Numbered from the stretch's first letter, positions 1 to 9,390 are shown. The stretch is DNA of 64,000 nt from UBA1952 sp965246785 (GCA_965246785.1 CBDFFM010000004.1:1-64000), one strand, 5' to 3'. Translations and numbers: made by a program. Notes: a model not told the origin generated them from the letters alone.

Positions 1-2
1 GT

Positions 3-308
3 ATTGACTTTGAGGCGACAGGCTACACCACTGAACCGCCCACCATCGCCTTTTTCTTTGTCAAAAAGCCTTCTGCGAACGGTAAATACAGGATTACGCA
101 AAATCCTAAGGCTGAAGATGAGATGAGCATTATGGAATACGGCGGCAAGGGGCCGGGCTATGCCTCAACCGGTGGCAACGCGACGGCCAACGTAACGGTA
201 TTGGATAACGGCAAAATAATTGTGTACGGCGAGCAAGTGCCAATGAAAGAGATGACGTTTGTTGGTGGCGATACGACGCGCTTCTCTTTCAATGTCTCCG
301 AACGGTAA
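3..308 (+). CDS. 3' end of an unknown protein (cut by window edge)
   Basis: The frame is open from the window edge to a TAA at 306-308, giving about 101 C-terminal residues; the start lies outside. The visible part has alternating polar and beta-branched residues (TANVTVLDNGKIIVYG) as in a small beta-rich domain. It has no membrane segment and no catalytic motif that I recognise. An internal ATG at 123 would give 61 residues, but the upstream codons read as ordinary coding sequence, so the longer partial frame is preferred. It converges on the alpha/beta hydrolase gene, 13 bp away. Function unknown. Confidence 0.6.
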   Translation: MDFEATGYTTEPPTIAFFFVKKPSANGKYRITQNPKAEDEMSIMEYGGKGPGYASTGGNATANVTVLDNGKIIVYGEQVPMKEMTFVGGDTTRFSFNVSER

Positions 309-321
309 AGCGGCCATTTAC

Positions 322-1473
322 CTATTGAGCGGAGCCGCTGCGACGTAAGTCTCTTCGCATCTTCAGGATAGACCGCTGCGTTTCCCTTATCCCCATACTC
401 TTGCTGCCGTCGCCGGTGATGTACCAGCCCATGCCGTCTTCCTGCGGTGCATATAGACTCGGGTCTTTCAGGTTAACAGGCTGTCCGTGGAAGAGCTTTT
501 TATAATGCGCTACTGCTTCCGGCAATACGGGAGGGCGGCCCCAGAGATTCAGGAAGTTGCTGTGGCTTGCGCCGCACAGCGGATTGAAATTGATGTATGC
601 GGCATTCCGCGCCAATGGCGGCTCCGGGCGCTCGCCGAGGATGGCGTGCAGCGAGCCAAGCCGCGCCCATTTAAGCGTGAAGTCGTGCGGATTGTAGTGC
701 ACATAGATGTTCCGCGCAAAGCGGATACGCTCTATCCATTCGGTGCTGCCAGCGGTAGGTACGCATGGGGCGTTGAGCACCAGGTTGTCCACCCACACAT
801 CATCATTGTAGCGCTTCAGATATGAAGTCTGCGCAATCCTGCGGATGATGTTGTTGCCCATGCTGTGAAAGAAGAGTGTCAGTTTTCCTTCGCCTGCCAC
901 GCCTTCCGCGCGTAGCCGCCGGAAGGAGTCCAGCGCTGGCGCAAAGTCTTTATAGGCACGCGTAGAATTGCGCAGCACGAAGCGATAGTTTTTGTAGGCA
1001 TTGTATCCACTGTGGATGCTCGGATAGTCCAGCAGCAGCAGGTTCACCGAATACTGGCCCGCAAGGCTGAGGCCGCGGTCAAGGTCGGTCGTGAAAATCT
1101 TACCCATGCCTTCCGCATATATCACCCAGTCGCGCTGCGGCTGCATCATGTCGGCCACCACCGCACGCAGGCTCGGGCGGCGGCGCACGCGCCACTGTCC
1201 GTCGCGCGTGTAGGCGATGTAGTAGCGGACTGTGCCGGCGGTGTCGCGGTCTTCGCTCATGAAGCGGAGGCTGCCGGGCGCGGTGGCGCGATTGGACGCG
1301 ATGGCGATGGCGGTATCGCCGGGCCGGAGGATGATGGGCGGACCGGCGGGCTCTTCCACCAGCTTTTGCCAGAAGGCGTCGGTGTTGAAATGGCTGAAGT
1401 AATCGTTAGACGGCTTGCGGGCGGCTGCGGGAACGCTAAGTATAAAAAGGAGCAGCAGATGGTAAAAGCGCAT
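322..1473 (-). CDS. Exported alpha/beta hydrolase (DUF900-like)
   Basis: A 383-residue protein with an N-terminal hydrophobic signal peptide ending near VPAAARK, so probably periplasmic or surface. The motif FFHSMGNN near residue 205 matches the nucleophile elbow of DUF900-type alpha/beta hydrolases (family knowledge: esterase or lipase-like enzymes with Ser in HSMGN). Downstream residues NAPCVP and the HYNPHDFTL segment fit the position of the acid residue, and GASHSNFL may hold the catalytic His. Substrate unknown. The gene is divergent from the DPP-IV-like gene; the roughly 300 bp between them hold a 21-bp repeat array. A second ATG frame at 1490 is a shadow. Confidence 0.75.
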   Translation of the reverse strand: MRFYHLLLLFILSVPAAARKPSNDYFSHFNTDAFWQKLVEEPAGPPIILRPGDTAIAIASNRATAPGSLRFMSEDRDTAGTVRYYIAYTRDGQWRVRRRPSLRAVVADMMQPQRDWVIYAEGMGKIFTTDLDRGLSLAGQYSVNLLLLDYPSIHSGYNAYKNYRFVLRNSTRAYKDFAPALDSFRRLRAEGVAGEGKLTLFFHSMGNNIIRRIAQTSYLKRYNDDVWVDNLVLNAPCVPTAGSTEWIERIRFARNIYVHYNPHDFTLKWARLGSLHAILGERPEPPLARNAAYINFNPLCGASHSNFLNLWGRPPVLPEAVAHYKKLFHGQPVNLKDPSLYAPQEDGMGWYITGDGSKSMGIRETQRSILKMRRDLRRSGSAQ

Positions 1474-1520
1474 AGGGAGCGGATATTCAAAAATGAGGCC
1501 CTTCGGGGAAAGGGCCCATT

Positions 1521-1740
1521 CCCACTAAAAGTCCCGCCTTACCCACTAATAGCCCCGAGCTACCCACTAAAAGAGGGATACCTACCCACTAAAAGAGGGT
1601 AGGCAGGGGCTTTTAGTGGGTAAGGACTGCCAAAAAGACCCGGCCGACCCACTAAAAGAGGGTGGAGATACTCTTTTTGGCAGTCCCTACCCACTTTTTG
1701 AGGGTAGGCCGGGGCAAAAAGAGGGGTTGCCGACTCTTAG
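1521..1740. repeat. Intergenic degenerate 21-bp repeat array
   Basis: CCCACT begins at 1521, 1542, 1563, 1585, 1648 and 1690: spacings 21, 21, 22, 63 and 42. The units between keep the same phase with diverged sequence. Each unit has an A- or T-tract core (CTAAAAG, CTTTTTG) flanked by partly complementary arms such as ACCC...GGGT; at 1582-1605 the arms extend to CCTACCC...GGGTAGG. One unit (1606-1626) is effectively inverted. About ten units lie between divergent genes. Nothing suggests coding. Confidence 0.85.
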
Positions 1741-1757
1741 AGCAGGTAGCGCGTGGC

Positions 1758-1765
1758 TACATTTG
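1758..1765 (+). promoter_or_regulatory. Candidate Bacteroidota -7 box TACATTTG
   Basis: TACATTTG matches TAnnTTTG exactly and lies six bases before the ATG at 1772, implying a leaderless or nearly leaderless transcript. No clear -33 TTTG is seen at the usual distance, where repeat-array sequence ends. Confidence 0.45.
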
Positions 1766-1771
1766 CGGCCT

Positions 1772-3967
1772 ATGCGTTTAAGAAACCTGCTTTGCATTTT
1801 TATAATAAGCCTTACGGCAAATGCCGCGCTTGCGCAAAAGCGCCAGTACACGATGGCGGAGGCGGTGAATGGCCTGAGCACTACGCTTGCGCCGAAGAGC
1901 ATTAAAAGCCCGGCTTGGCGGCCGGGGACGCATGAGTTTTATTATCGTTCGCCGGAAGGGAAGCTAAAAGTGTTTAACGCCGATAATGGCGATACGGCAC
2001 TGCGCGGTGATATGCTTAGCATCAAAGAAGGCTATGTATGGCGCTCAGGCAAGACGGGCTATAGCATTACCGGGGATACGCTTCAACTGATTGATTGGGA
2101 AACCAAAAAGGATGACTGGATTGCAACACCCGTCAAGCTGGAAAAGGGATTTTCCAACATTCAATTCGCGCCCACCGGGCCAGCCTATGCCTTTACGGTA
2201 AACAACAATCTTTACGTAGGCGATGGCCATGACAGGCCGGCGGCTATTACCAATGACGCCGACAAAAACATCGTCAACGGCCAGGCCGTTCACCGTAATG
2301 AGTTCGGCATTGACAAAGGCATTTTCTTCTCGCCGAAGGGGGACTATCTGGCCTATTACCGCATGGATCAAACGATGGTGGAAGATTACCCGGTGATAGA
2401 CTGGAGCGTGACGCCGGCTAAGGCTGAGAACGTGAAATACCCGATGGCGGGCCGCAAGAGCCACGAGGTGACGCTGCAGATTTACAACATCACGACGAAG
2501 GAAACCATTCCGGTAAAAACGGAAGGCCCGAAAGACCAGTACCTCACCTGCGTCACCTGGAGCCCGGACGAGCGCTATATCTACATCGCCATCCTGGCCC
2601 GCGACCAGAATCATCTTTGGCTGAACCAATACGATGCGCTCACCGGCGAAAAGGTCAAGACCATCCTGCAGGAAAAGGACGACAAGTACGTAGAGCCGCA
2701 GCATCCGCTGGCCTTCCTGCCCGGCAGCAATACGCAATTCATCTGGTGGAGCCAGCGCGACGGCTAAATGCACCTCTGGCTTTGCGACATGGCCAAGAAC
2801 GACATGCGCTGCCTGACGCCGGGCGCTTATGTGGTGAATGAGCTAATCGGCTTTTGCCCGCGCACGAAAGAAGTACTGCTGACATCCGCCAAGGAAGACC
2901 CGCGGGAAAAGCATGGCTATGCGGTGAATTGGGAGACTGGCAAGATGCGTCGGCTGGATGGCGAGCCGGGGATGCATACTTATACGGCGAGTGAGGATGG
3001 GGAGTATTTGTATGATGTGTTTAGCGGTGCGGCATATTATGACCGTCTGACGTCTATCCCTAAAAATGGCACAGCTGACCTTTATAATAAGCTTCGTCTT
3101 TATCCTCACCCCGCTGTTGCGAAACGGAGTTTAATCAGGAATGCAGGTGGAGACATAATTAAGGTAGTTGCAGACGCAGCAAATCCATTATCAGACTTTC
3201 AGCGACCAAGAATTTTGGACGAGGTAATAAAAGCAGCAGATGGAACTTCCCATTATTCTAAGCTCATCCTTCCTGCAAATTTTGACGATAAGAAGAAATA
3301 CCCCGTCGTCGTCTATCTCTACAACGGCCCGCACGTCCAACTCGTCAAAAACGCCTTTCCCGCATCCGGCAACCTCTGGTACGAATACCTCGCCCAGCAC
3401 GGCTATATCGTCTGGTTAATGGACGGCCGAGGCTCTTCCAACCGGGGGCTGAAATTTGAGCAGGCCACCTTCCGCAAGCTCGGCACAGTGGAGATGGAAG
3501 ACCAGCTGGAAGGCGTGAAATTCCTCAAGTCGCTGCCTTACGTGGATACGGCGCGTATGGGCGTCCACGGCTGGAGCTTCGGCGGTTTTATGACCACCAG
3601 CCTCATGCTGCGCCATCCCGGCGTCTTCAAATGCGCGGTGGCCGGCGGCCCGGTGATGGATTGGAGCATGTACGAGGTAATGTACGGCGAGCGCTACATG
3701 GACACGCCGGAGCAAAACCCCGAAGGCTATAAGAACAGCGCCCTGTTTGACAAGGTGAAGAACCTCAAAGGCAAGCTCCTGCTTATCCACGGCACGCAGG
3801 ACGCCACGGTGGTCTGGCAGCACAGTATAAAGTTCCTCAAAGCCGCCGTTGATGCCGGCAAGCAGGTGGATTACTTCGTTTATCCCGGCTACGAGCACAA
3901 CGTGCGCGGCAAAGACCGCGTCCACCTGATGCAGAAGATTACGGATTACTTTGACCAGAATCTCTGA
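1772..3967 (+). pseudogene. DPP-IV-like S9 peptidase, interrupted by in-frame TAA
   Basis: The product would be a secreted serine exopeptidase of about 731 residues: signal peptide (LCIFIISLTANAALAQ), N-terminal beta-propeller, then an alpha/beta hydrolase domain with nucleophile HGWSFGG, acid GTQDATV and His YEHNV. A single TAA at 2765 (codon 332) splits it in the propeller; the same frame continues directly with ATG at 2768. Relatives usually read RDGY/W-x-HL here, so Tyr TAT or TAC changed to TAA is the likely lesion. The overlap TAA-ATG could allow re-initiation, but that product would lack the signal peptide. Start 1772 is chosen over the ATG at 1616, because the upstream codons are repeat array. 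Sequence error, readthrough and true decay remain possible. Confidence 0.85.
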
Positions 3968-3985
3968 TGATGTGTGCATGCCTAT

Positions 3986-4116
3986 TGTCATGCTGACCGA
4001 AACTTCGCGCAGCGTTGTGAAGGGAAGCATCTGTAAGGTATGGACACATGATCCGGGTTGACGTCACACGGTTCCTTCACTTCGTAACGCTTCGCGAAAC
4101 TGCGTTCAGGATGACA
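3986..4116. repeat. REP-like long inverted repeat
   Basis: TGTCATGCTGACCGAAACTT at the left end is answered by GCGTTCAGGATGACA at the right; inside are TTCGCGCAGCG, GAAGGGAAGC and their approximate complements (GGTTCCTTCACTTCG, CGCTTCGCGAA). The arms are imperfect but span about 130 bp after the DPP-IV stop. Such palindromic elements near gene ends are common in Bacteroidota. It may fold in RNA and act as a 3' stabiliser or terminator. Confidence 0.6.
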
Positions 4117-4228
4117 AGATGGGGCAAGTGGTAAGTAATTGTCTTGAAGTAAAGTGTCTTATCACGCATTTTTAGGAAAACCGATAGCCCCTCAAAAAGC
4201 TACCTTAGTGCCCCATCACCGCACCTCA

Positions 4229-5230
4229 ATGAAGAAAAACATCGCGCTGCTCGCAGGCGGCTATTCCGGCGAGTACGTCATCTCCATCGGTACCGCCAAA
4301 ACAATTGAGCAGAACCTCGACGCTGAGCAGTATGACATCTACAAAATCATCGTCACACGAGACGGCTGGTGGCACGAGGCGGCAGCAGATGGCAGCAGGG
4401 TGGAGGTGGATAAAAACGACTTCTCCCTCACCATCGGCGGAGAAAAGGTGCTTTTTGACGCAGCGTTCATTGCCATCCACGGTACGCCGGGCGAGGACGG
4501 ACGCATTCAGGGCTATCTGGACATGCTGCAGATTCCGTACACAAGCTGCAATGCCATTGTAAGTGCTCTGACATTCAACAAAAGCTACTGCAATAAGGTG
4601 GTAAAGGCATTCAACGTTGTGGCTATCGCCAACTCCGTGCACCTCATCAAAGGCGAGCCGTACAGCATGGGCGCTATATTAGACACACTGCGCTTGCCTG
4701 TTTTTGTGAAGCCCAACGAAAGTGGCTCATCCCTCGGCGTAAGCAAGGTAAAGGCGGTGGAAGAGCTGCTGCCCGCCATTGAAAAAGCCTTTACAGAAGA
4801 CAATCAGGTGCTCATAGAAGAGTTCATAGAAGGTCGCGAGCTAACCATTGGCGTCTATCGTGTGGATGGAAAGCTGCACACGCTGCCGGCTACAGAGATT
4901 GTAAGCAATAACGAGTTTTTTGACTACGAAGCGAAGTACACGCCCGGCGTAACCTCCGAAATCACGCCTGCCCAAATTTCAGACAGCATCCGCGAGCAGT
5001 TGGAGACGAAGGCAGCTTACATCTACCGCCACCTCAACTGCCGGGGTGTGGTGCGCATGGACTTCATCCTGCAGCAGCCCAGCAACAAACTGTATTTCTT
5101 AGAAGTGAACACCATGCCGGGTCAGAGCGAGAACAGTATCGTTCCTCAGCAAGTGCGGGCGGCGGGGATGGATTTAAAGGCGTTTTACGGAGCGTTGCTG
5201 GATGAGACGCTGAATGCGGCTGGCCGCTAA
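4229..5230 (+). CDS. ddl: D-alanine--D-alanine ligase
   Basis: A 333-residue cytosolic ATP-grasp ligase that joins two D-Ala for the peptidoglycan stem peptide. Seen in order: N-terminal ALLAGGYSGEY glycine loop, AIHGTPGEDG near residue 85, KPNESGSSLGVSK of the ATP-grasp domain, EEFIEGRELTIGV, RMDFIL, and the C-terminal EVNTMPGQSENSIVPQQ carrying the metal and D-Ala site residues. Length and order are normal for the family. Start 4229 (MKKNIALL) is preferred; the upstream ATG at 4154 adds an unconserved leader. It heads a same-strand group with PASTA, type IX-secreted and rhodanese genes, spaced 21, 5 and 5 bp. Confidence 0.95.
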   Translation: MKKNIALLAGGYSGEYVISIGTAKTIEQNLDAEQYDIYKIIVTRDGWWHEAAADGSRVEVDKNDFSLTIGGEKVLFDAAFIAIHGTPGEDGRIQGYLDMLQIPYTSCNAIVSALTFNKSYCNKVVKAFNVVAIANSVHLIKGEPYSMGAILDTLRLPVFVKPNESGSSLGVSKVKAVEELLPAIEKAFTEDNQVLIEEFIEGRELTIGVYRVDGKLHTLPATEIVSNNEFFDYEAKYTPGVTSEITPAQISDSIREQLETKAAYIYRHLNCRGVVRMDFILQQPSNKLYFLEVNTMPGQSENSIVPQQVRAAGMDLKAFYGALLDETLNAAGR

Positions 5231-5251
5231 TAGCCTATTATTGCACCCCTG

Positions 5252-6151
5252 ATGAGCCAAGCCCGCAACGCCATCCCGCCGCCGCGCCACCTCGTTAAAG
5301 AGCCGACTACGCGCAAGATGTGGTTTCACCTGCTGCTCGTGCTCGGCGTGTGTGTGCTGTTTTACATCGTATTCTTCTCTTCCCTCGCCTTCATCACCCG
5401 CCACGGGGATGACCAGAAGGTGCCCAACGTAACCGGCAAGAGCGTAAAGGAAGCCATGGCTATTCTGGAGGCCCAGGGCTTTGAGGTACGCGTGGACAGC
5501 ACCTATTTTCCCGACAAGCGAGCACTGCTCGTGCTCAAGCAATTGCCAGATATAGGCGATATGGTCAAGCACGGCCGCATGCTCTTTCTCACGGTCAATA
5601 AGAGCGTCCCGCCGGAAACACCGATGCCGAATCTGGTCAATCTTTCCTTCCGCAGCGCCACGCTCATCCTTAAAAGCAACCGCCTCATTCTCGGCGATAC
5701 CACCTTCCGCCCCGACATTGCCGATGGTGCCATCTTAGAGCAGCTTTATATGGGCAAGCCTATCCGCCCCGGGCAAATGCTTCCGCAGGGCAGTCGTATA
5801 GACCTCGTTATCGGCGGCGGCCTGAGCAATGAATTGCAGGTGCCGGACGTTATAGGATTGACTTATCCGGAAGCAATGGCGATGCTTAACAGCATGGGCC
5901 TGCAGTACACACCGATTTTTGACGCTGATGTAATGGACACCACAATATCTAAGGTGTATAAACAAACGCCTAACGCGATCTCCGACCTAGGAACGCCGAG
6001 CATCATCCGCGGCGGCGATTTTGTGGACATCTATGTGGGCCAAAGCCCGGCGGACAGCGTGATGGACAAGAACCGGAACGAGTGGAAGAAGAATCTTTAC
6101 AACAACCCGCCGCCACCGCCCGATGTGCCGGCAGACGATACGTCCAATTAG
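5252..6151 (+). CDS. Membrane-anchored PASTA-domain protein
   Basis: A 299-residue protein: cytoplasmic N-terminus, one membrane segment (LLLVLGVCVLFYIVFFSSL, about residues 28-46), then three periplasmic PASTA domains starting near VPNVTGKSVKEA, MPNLVNLSFRSA and VPDVIGLTYPEA, and a Pro-rich tail. PASTA domains bind peptidoglycan fragments or beta-lactam-like ligands in other bacteria; here there is no kinase or transpeptidase domain, which is the usual state for stand-alone Bacteroidota versions. The location 21 bp after ddl supports a cell-wall role. Mechanism not known. Confidence 0.9.
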   Translation: MSQARNAIPPPRHLVKEPTTRKMWFHLLLVLGVCVLFYIVFFSSLAFITRHGDDQKVPNVTGKSVKEAMAILEAQGFEVRVDSTYFPDKRALLVLKQLPDIGDMVKHGRMLFLTVNKSVPPETPMPNLVNLSFRSATLILKSNRLILGDTTFRPDIADGAILEQLYMGKPIRPGQMLPQGSRIDLVIGGGLSNELQVPDVIGLTYPEAMAMLNSMGLQYTPIFDADVMDTTISKVYKQTPNAISDLGTPSIIRGGDFVDIYVGQSPADSVMDKNRNEWKKNLYNNPPPPPDVPADDTSN

Positions 6152-6156
6152 CGCGA

Positions 6157-8013
6157 ATGATGATGAAGCAGTGGATTGACCGGATGATGCTGTTACTGTT
6201 TGGAATGCCCGTAATTGCCGCCGCACAGAGTGAGCGAGTAGCACCGCTACGCTGGCATCCTCAGTTGCAGAACGCCCATGCTCCTGCAAAGTCTTACGCG
6301 CAGAAAACTGCGGCTCTCACGCTGCCTTTCTTTGAGGATTTCACCGACTACGCGCTTTACCCCAATCCTGCCCGGTGGACGGACAGCGAGGTGTACGTCA
6401 ACAACACGATGTGCATTGACCCGATTGCACGCGGCGTAGTCACTTTTGATGCGCTCAACGAGCGAGGCCGGCCTTATGATACCACCAATCGCTACAATGT
6501 GCTCTTCGCGGATAGCCTCACTTCCCAGCCGATAGATTTAAGCGGAAATGTCGCCTCCGACAGTATTTATCTGTCCTTCTTCTACCAGCCTCAGGGCCGG
6601 GGCTTCTCGCCGGAAGTGCAGGATTCCTTCATGCTTTTCTTCCACCGCAAAAGCGGGGGATGGCAACAAATGTGGGCCATGCCCGGCAGCGATGTGCAAC
6701 CATTCCGGCAGGTCATGATTCCTGTAACGGACACCGAATTTTTCGCGCCCGACTTTCAGTTTCGCTTCGCGAATAAGGCCAGCATCAATAGCAATGACGA
6801 CGTTTGGAGTCTGGACTATATCCGCATGGGCGTTAATCGCAGCTTCAGCGACACGGCCGTCCGCGACCTTGCCTTCACTAACGACCCGACCTTCCTGCTG
6901 AATGATTACACGGCTATGCCGTACCGGCAATTCCTACCGAATGCTGCCGCTGAACGCGCTGTGCAAATGACCGATACATTCTGGAATCATTACGGCACCA
7001 ACGCTACTGTCAGCTACGGCTACAATGCGGTGGAGACAACTACCGGCACCCCGCTTGGCAGCGCTGCCACGAGTGCCAACGTCGGGCCTTTTGCGAAGCG
7101 CGGCATTCTTTTCCCAACTTATACTACCACCGTCACGCCACCGTCCAGCCGCTCTCGGATTGTCTATCGCAATACCTTCTTTCTGCAAAGCGGCAACCCG
7201 AATGAGCCGAAAGACAACGACAGCATCGTGCGTGAGCAGGTCTTTGACAACTACCTCGCCTACGACGACGGCACGGCGGAGAAAAGCTATTTCCTCAACC
7301 TTTCTACACCCCTACCCGGTAAGACGGCTATTGAGTTTCGTCTGAATGCGCCGGACACACTACGCGGAATAGCAATCTACTTCGGGCAGCAGGTGCCTAC
7401 TGCTACAGGCAAGTTTTTCAATGCAACGGTTTATTCCAAGCTCGGCGGCATCCTTGGCGGCACGCAGGATGTGAAACTTTATGAAACGGACTTATTGCTA
7501 CCGCTGTTTTCCGGCGCTGTCAACGGCTTTACCGTCTATCGTTTTGACCAAGCTGTGCCGCTGCCGGCGGGCGTCTTCTACCTTGGCACCACGCAGCCGG
7601 CCAACTTTGGCTCCGACTCGCTTTACATCGGGCTGGATGCCAACCGCGTGGGCGGCAATCATCTTTACTTCAACGTGCTTAATAGCTGGCAAGGCTCGCT
7701 TTTGAGCGGCGCGCTCATGATTCGTCCGCTGCTTGGCGGGCCGGTTACGGGCACTGCCGTTGATAATACTTCGCGGCAAGCCGCAGCAATCACGCTCTAC
7801 CCGAATCCATGCGCGGATGTACTGCATATTGCTGCCGCGCCGCAGAGCATCAGCCATTACGCCATCACAGATATGCAGGGGCGCGTAGTGAGCGAGGGCG
7901 CTTATTCTGCCGGCGCTGAAATCTCCGTAGCGGCATTGCCACCGGGACTCTACCTGCTGCGCCTGCGTGTAGGTGGGCTTTGGAGCGTTCCGCAAAAATT
8001 CATCAAACAGTAG
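6157..8013 (+). CDS. Secreted protein with type IX sorting domain
   Basis: About 618 residues. The signal peptide ends near GMPVIAAAQ, the large extracellular region is rich in aromatic and Asn/Asp residues, and the last 75 or so residues form a type A T9SS sorting domain (ITLYPNPCADVLHI, ITDMQGRVV, LPPGLYLLRLR). It should cross the outer membrane by the T9SS and be attached or released. The central region has no enzyme motif I can name; beta-sandwich character is likely. Start at 6157 (MMMKQW) is chosen because it gives a clean signal peptide and lies 5 bp after the PASTA stop; the ATG at 6082 overlaps that gene. Confidence 0.85.
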   Translation: MMMKQWIDRMMLLLFGMPVIAAAQSERVAPLRWHPQLQNAHAPAKSYAQKTAALTLPFFEDFTDYALYPNPARWTDSEVYVNNTMCIDPIARGVVTFDALNERGRPYDTTNRYNVLFADSLTSQPIDLSGNVASDSIYLSFFYQPQGRGFSPEVQDSFMLFFHRKSGGWQQMWAMPGSDVQPFRQVMIPVTDTEFFAPDFQFRFANKASINSNDDVWSLDYIRMGVNRSFSDTAVRDLAFTNDPTFLLNDYTAMPYRQFLPNAAAERAVQMTDTFWNHYGTNATVSYGYNAVETTTGTPLGSAATSANVGPFAKRGILFPTYTTTVTPPSSRSRIVYRNTFFLQSGNPNEPKDNDSIVREQVFDNYLAYDDGTAEKSYFLNLSTPLPGKTAIEFRLNAPDTLRGIAIYFGQQVPTATGKFFNATVYSKLGGILGGTQDVKLYETDLLLPLFSGAVNGFTVYRFDQAVPLPAGVFYLGTTQPANFGSDSLYIGLDANRVGGNHLYFNVLNSWQGSLLSGALMIRPLLGGPVTGTAVDNTSRQAAAITLYPNPCADVLHIAAAPQSISHYAITDMQGRVVSEGAYSAGAEISVAALPPGLYLLRLRVGGLWSVPQKFIKQ

Positions 8014-8018
8014 TAGCC

Positions 8019-8327
8019 ATGCAAGACATTACCGTTCAGGAGTTGAAAACCCGGATGGACGCGGGCGAGGCCCTGCACATCATAGACGTCCGCGAGCCGG
8101 ATGAGTATGCGGCGTTCAACATCGGCGGAAAGCTGGTGCCGCTGGGCCAGATTATGTCTATGCAGACGGACGACATTGACGACCTGAAGGACGAGGAAGT
8201 CATACTACACTGTCACGCTGGTAAGCGCTCCATGCAGGCCGGGATGATGCTGGAGACGATGGGCTTTTCTAACATCAAGAACCTGGCTGGTGGGATGGTT
8301 GCGTGGCAGGGGCTAGGCAACTCGTAA
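8019..8327 (+). CDS. Single-domain rhodanese
   Basis: A 102-residue cytosolic rhodanese-like protein. It opens with ITVQELKTRMDAG and IIDVREPDEY, typical of the family, and carries the catalytic Cys in HCHAGKRSMQA. Rhodaneses carry persulfide sulfur; the small stand-alone form cannot be assigned a specific substrate. Start at 8019 follows the upstream stop by 5 bp; the ATG at 7980 only adds residues overlapping the T9SS gene. It ends the ddl-led operon and nearly abuts the convergent permease gene. Confidence 0.9.
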   Translation: MQDITVQELKTRMDAGEALHIIDVREPDEYAAFNIGGKLVPLGQIMSMQTDDIDDLKDEEVILHCHAGKRSMQAGMMLETMGFSNIKNLAGGMVAWQGLGNS

Positions 8328-8330
8328 AAA

Positions 8331-9380
8331 TCAGGAAAGCCGCACCCGCGGATCAAGCAACCCATATAGCACGTCCGTCAGAAGATTCACGATAATGAAG
8401 ATAAGCGCTGTGAGCAACACCGCGCCCATTACCAGCGGGAAATCAAACTTATCCAGCGCATCTACGGTAGTCTTCCCGATGCCCTTCCAGCCAAAAACAT
8501 ATTCCACAAAGAAAGAACCGGCCAATAGCTCAGCCAGCCAGCCTGAGATGGCCGTGACAATCGGGTTGAGCGCATTAGGCAAAGCATGCCGTAGCACTAC
8601 TCGGGTCTTACTCAGCCCTTTTGCATAAGCGGTACGGATGTAATCCTGACTGAGCACATCCAGTATAGCGCTGCGCGTAAGCTGCGTAATGATGGCCATA
8701 GGACGGATGCCGAGCGCGATGGCGGGAAGCACAAGATTGCGTATCGCAAGATGCCGCCCGCTGAAAGCATCCCACTCATAGAGGCTGCCAGTCATGTTCT
8801 GGCCGGTATAATTGCTCAGTAGGTACCCGAAGACGTAGGCGATAATAAGCCCCGCGAAAAACGAAGGCATGGAAATGCCCGCCACTGAGGCGGCCACAGC
8901 GCCTGTATCCCATAGCGTTCCCTTCTTTAAAGCGGCCAGAATGCCGAGGCCGATGCCGGAAATCGTCGCAAGCAGCATGGCAGTCAGCGCCAGCACAATT
9001 GTTCCCGGGAGGGCCTCCGACAGCACCTCGCTCACGGAGCGCTTCGTGCGATAAGAGCGACCCAGATAGGGAGCTTTCAAAGAAAGATAGCTGCCGCTAT
9101 CCAGGCGCGTAATGTGAATGCCTGCGGGCGCATCGCCGGTTTTCTGCGTGATGCCGATGGGAGAGAGGTTATTGAGGTAAAGCCCGTAGCGCATGAGGAG
9201 CGGCTTATCAAGATGTAGCGCTTTGCGTGTAGCTTCTACAGAAGCCAAGTCTGAACGCTGCCCTAGCGTAAGCCTGGCGGGGTCTGCGGGCAAGACGTTG
9301 AAGAGGAGAAATACCAGCGTAGCCACGCCCCAAAGCACCAGGATGCTGTAGCAAAGGCGGCGGAGCAGGTAGGGGAGCAT
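8331..9380 (-). CDS. Oligopeptide/dipeptide ABC permease, OppB/DppB type
   Basis: A 349-residue inner-membrane permease with the N-terminal hallmark MLPYLLRRLCYSILVLWGV, a periplasmic domain, and a C-terminal BPD_transp_1 core with the EAA-like loop (SQDYIRTAYAKGLSKTRVV), which docks the ATPase. OppB-type subunits pair with an OppC-type permease, ATPases and a binding protein; none is adjacent here, so it is an orphan subunit in this window. Start 9380 is preferred over 9425 because the family begins with M-x-x-Y-x-x-R-R; the extra codons come from a repeat-like stretch. A hairpin lies just upstream (9391-9435). Confidence 0.9.
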   Translation of the reverse strand: MLPYLLRRLCYSILVLWGVATLVFLLFNVLPADPARLTLGQRSDLASVEATRKALHLDKPLLMRYGLYLNNLSPIGITQKTGDAPAGIHITRLDSGSYLSLKAPYLGRSYRTKRSVSEVLSEALPGTIVLALTAMLLATISGIGLGILAALKKGTLWDTGAVAASVAGISMPSFFAGLIIAYVFGYLLSNYTGQNMTGSLYEWDAFSGRHLAIRNLVLPAIALGIRPMAIITQLTRSAILDVLSQDYIRTAYAKGLSKTRVVLRHALPNALNPIVTAISGWLAELLAGSFFVEYVFGWKGIGKTTVDALDKFDFPLVMGAVLLTALIFIIVNLLTDVLYGLLDPRVRLS

Positions 9381-9390
9381 GGTTGGACGG

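Noticed and set aside
1521..1740. CRISPR array
   Set aside because: Period of 21 bp with no distinct repeat plus spacer pattern, degenerate units and no cas genes in the window.
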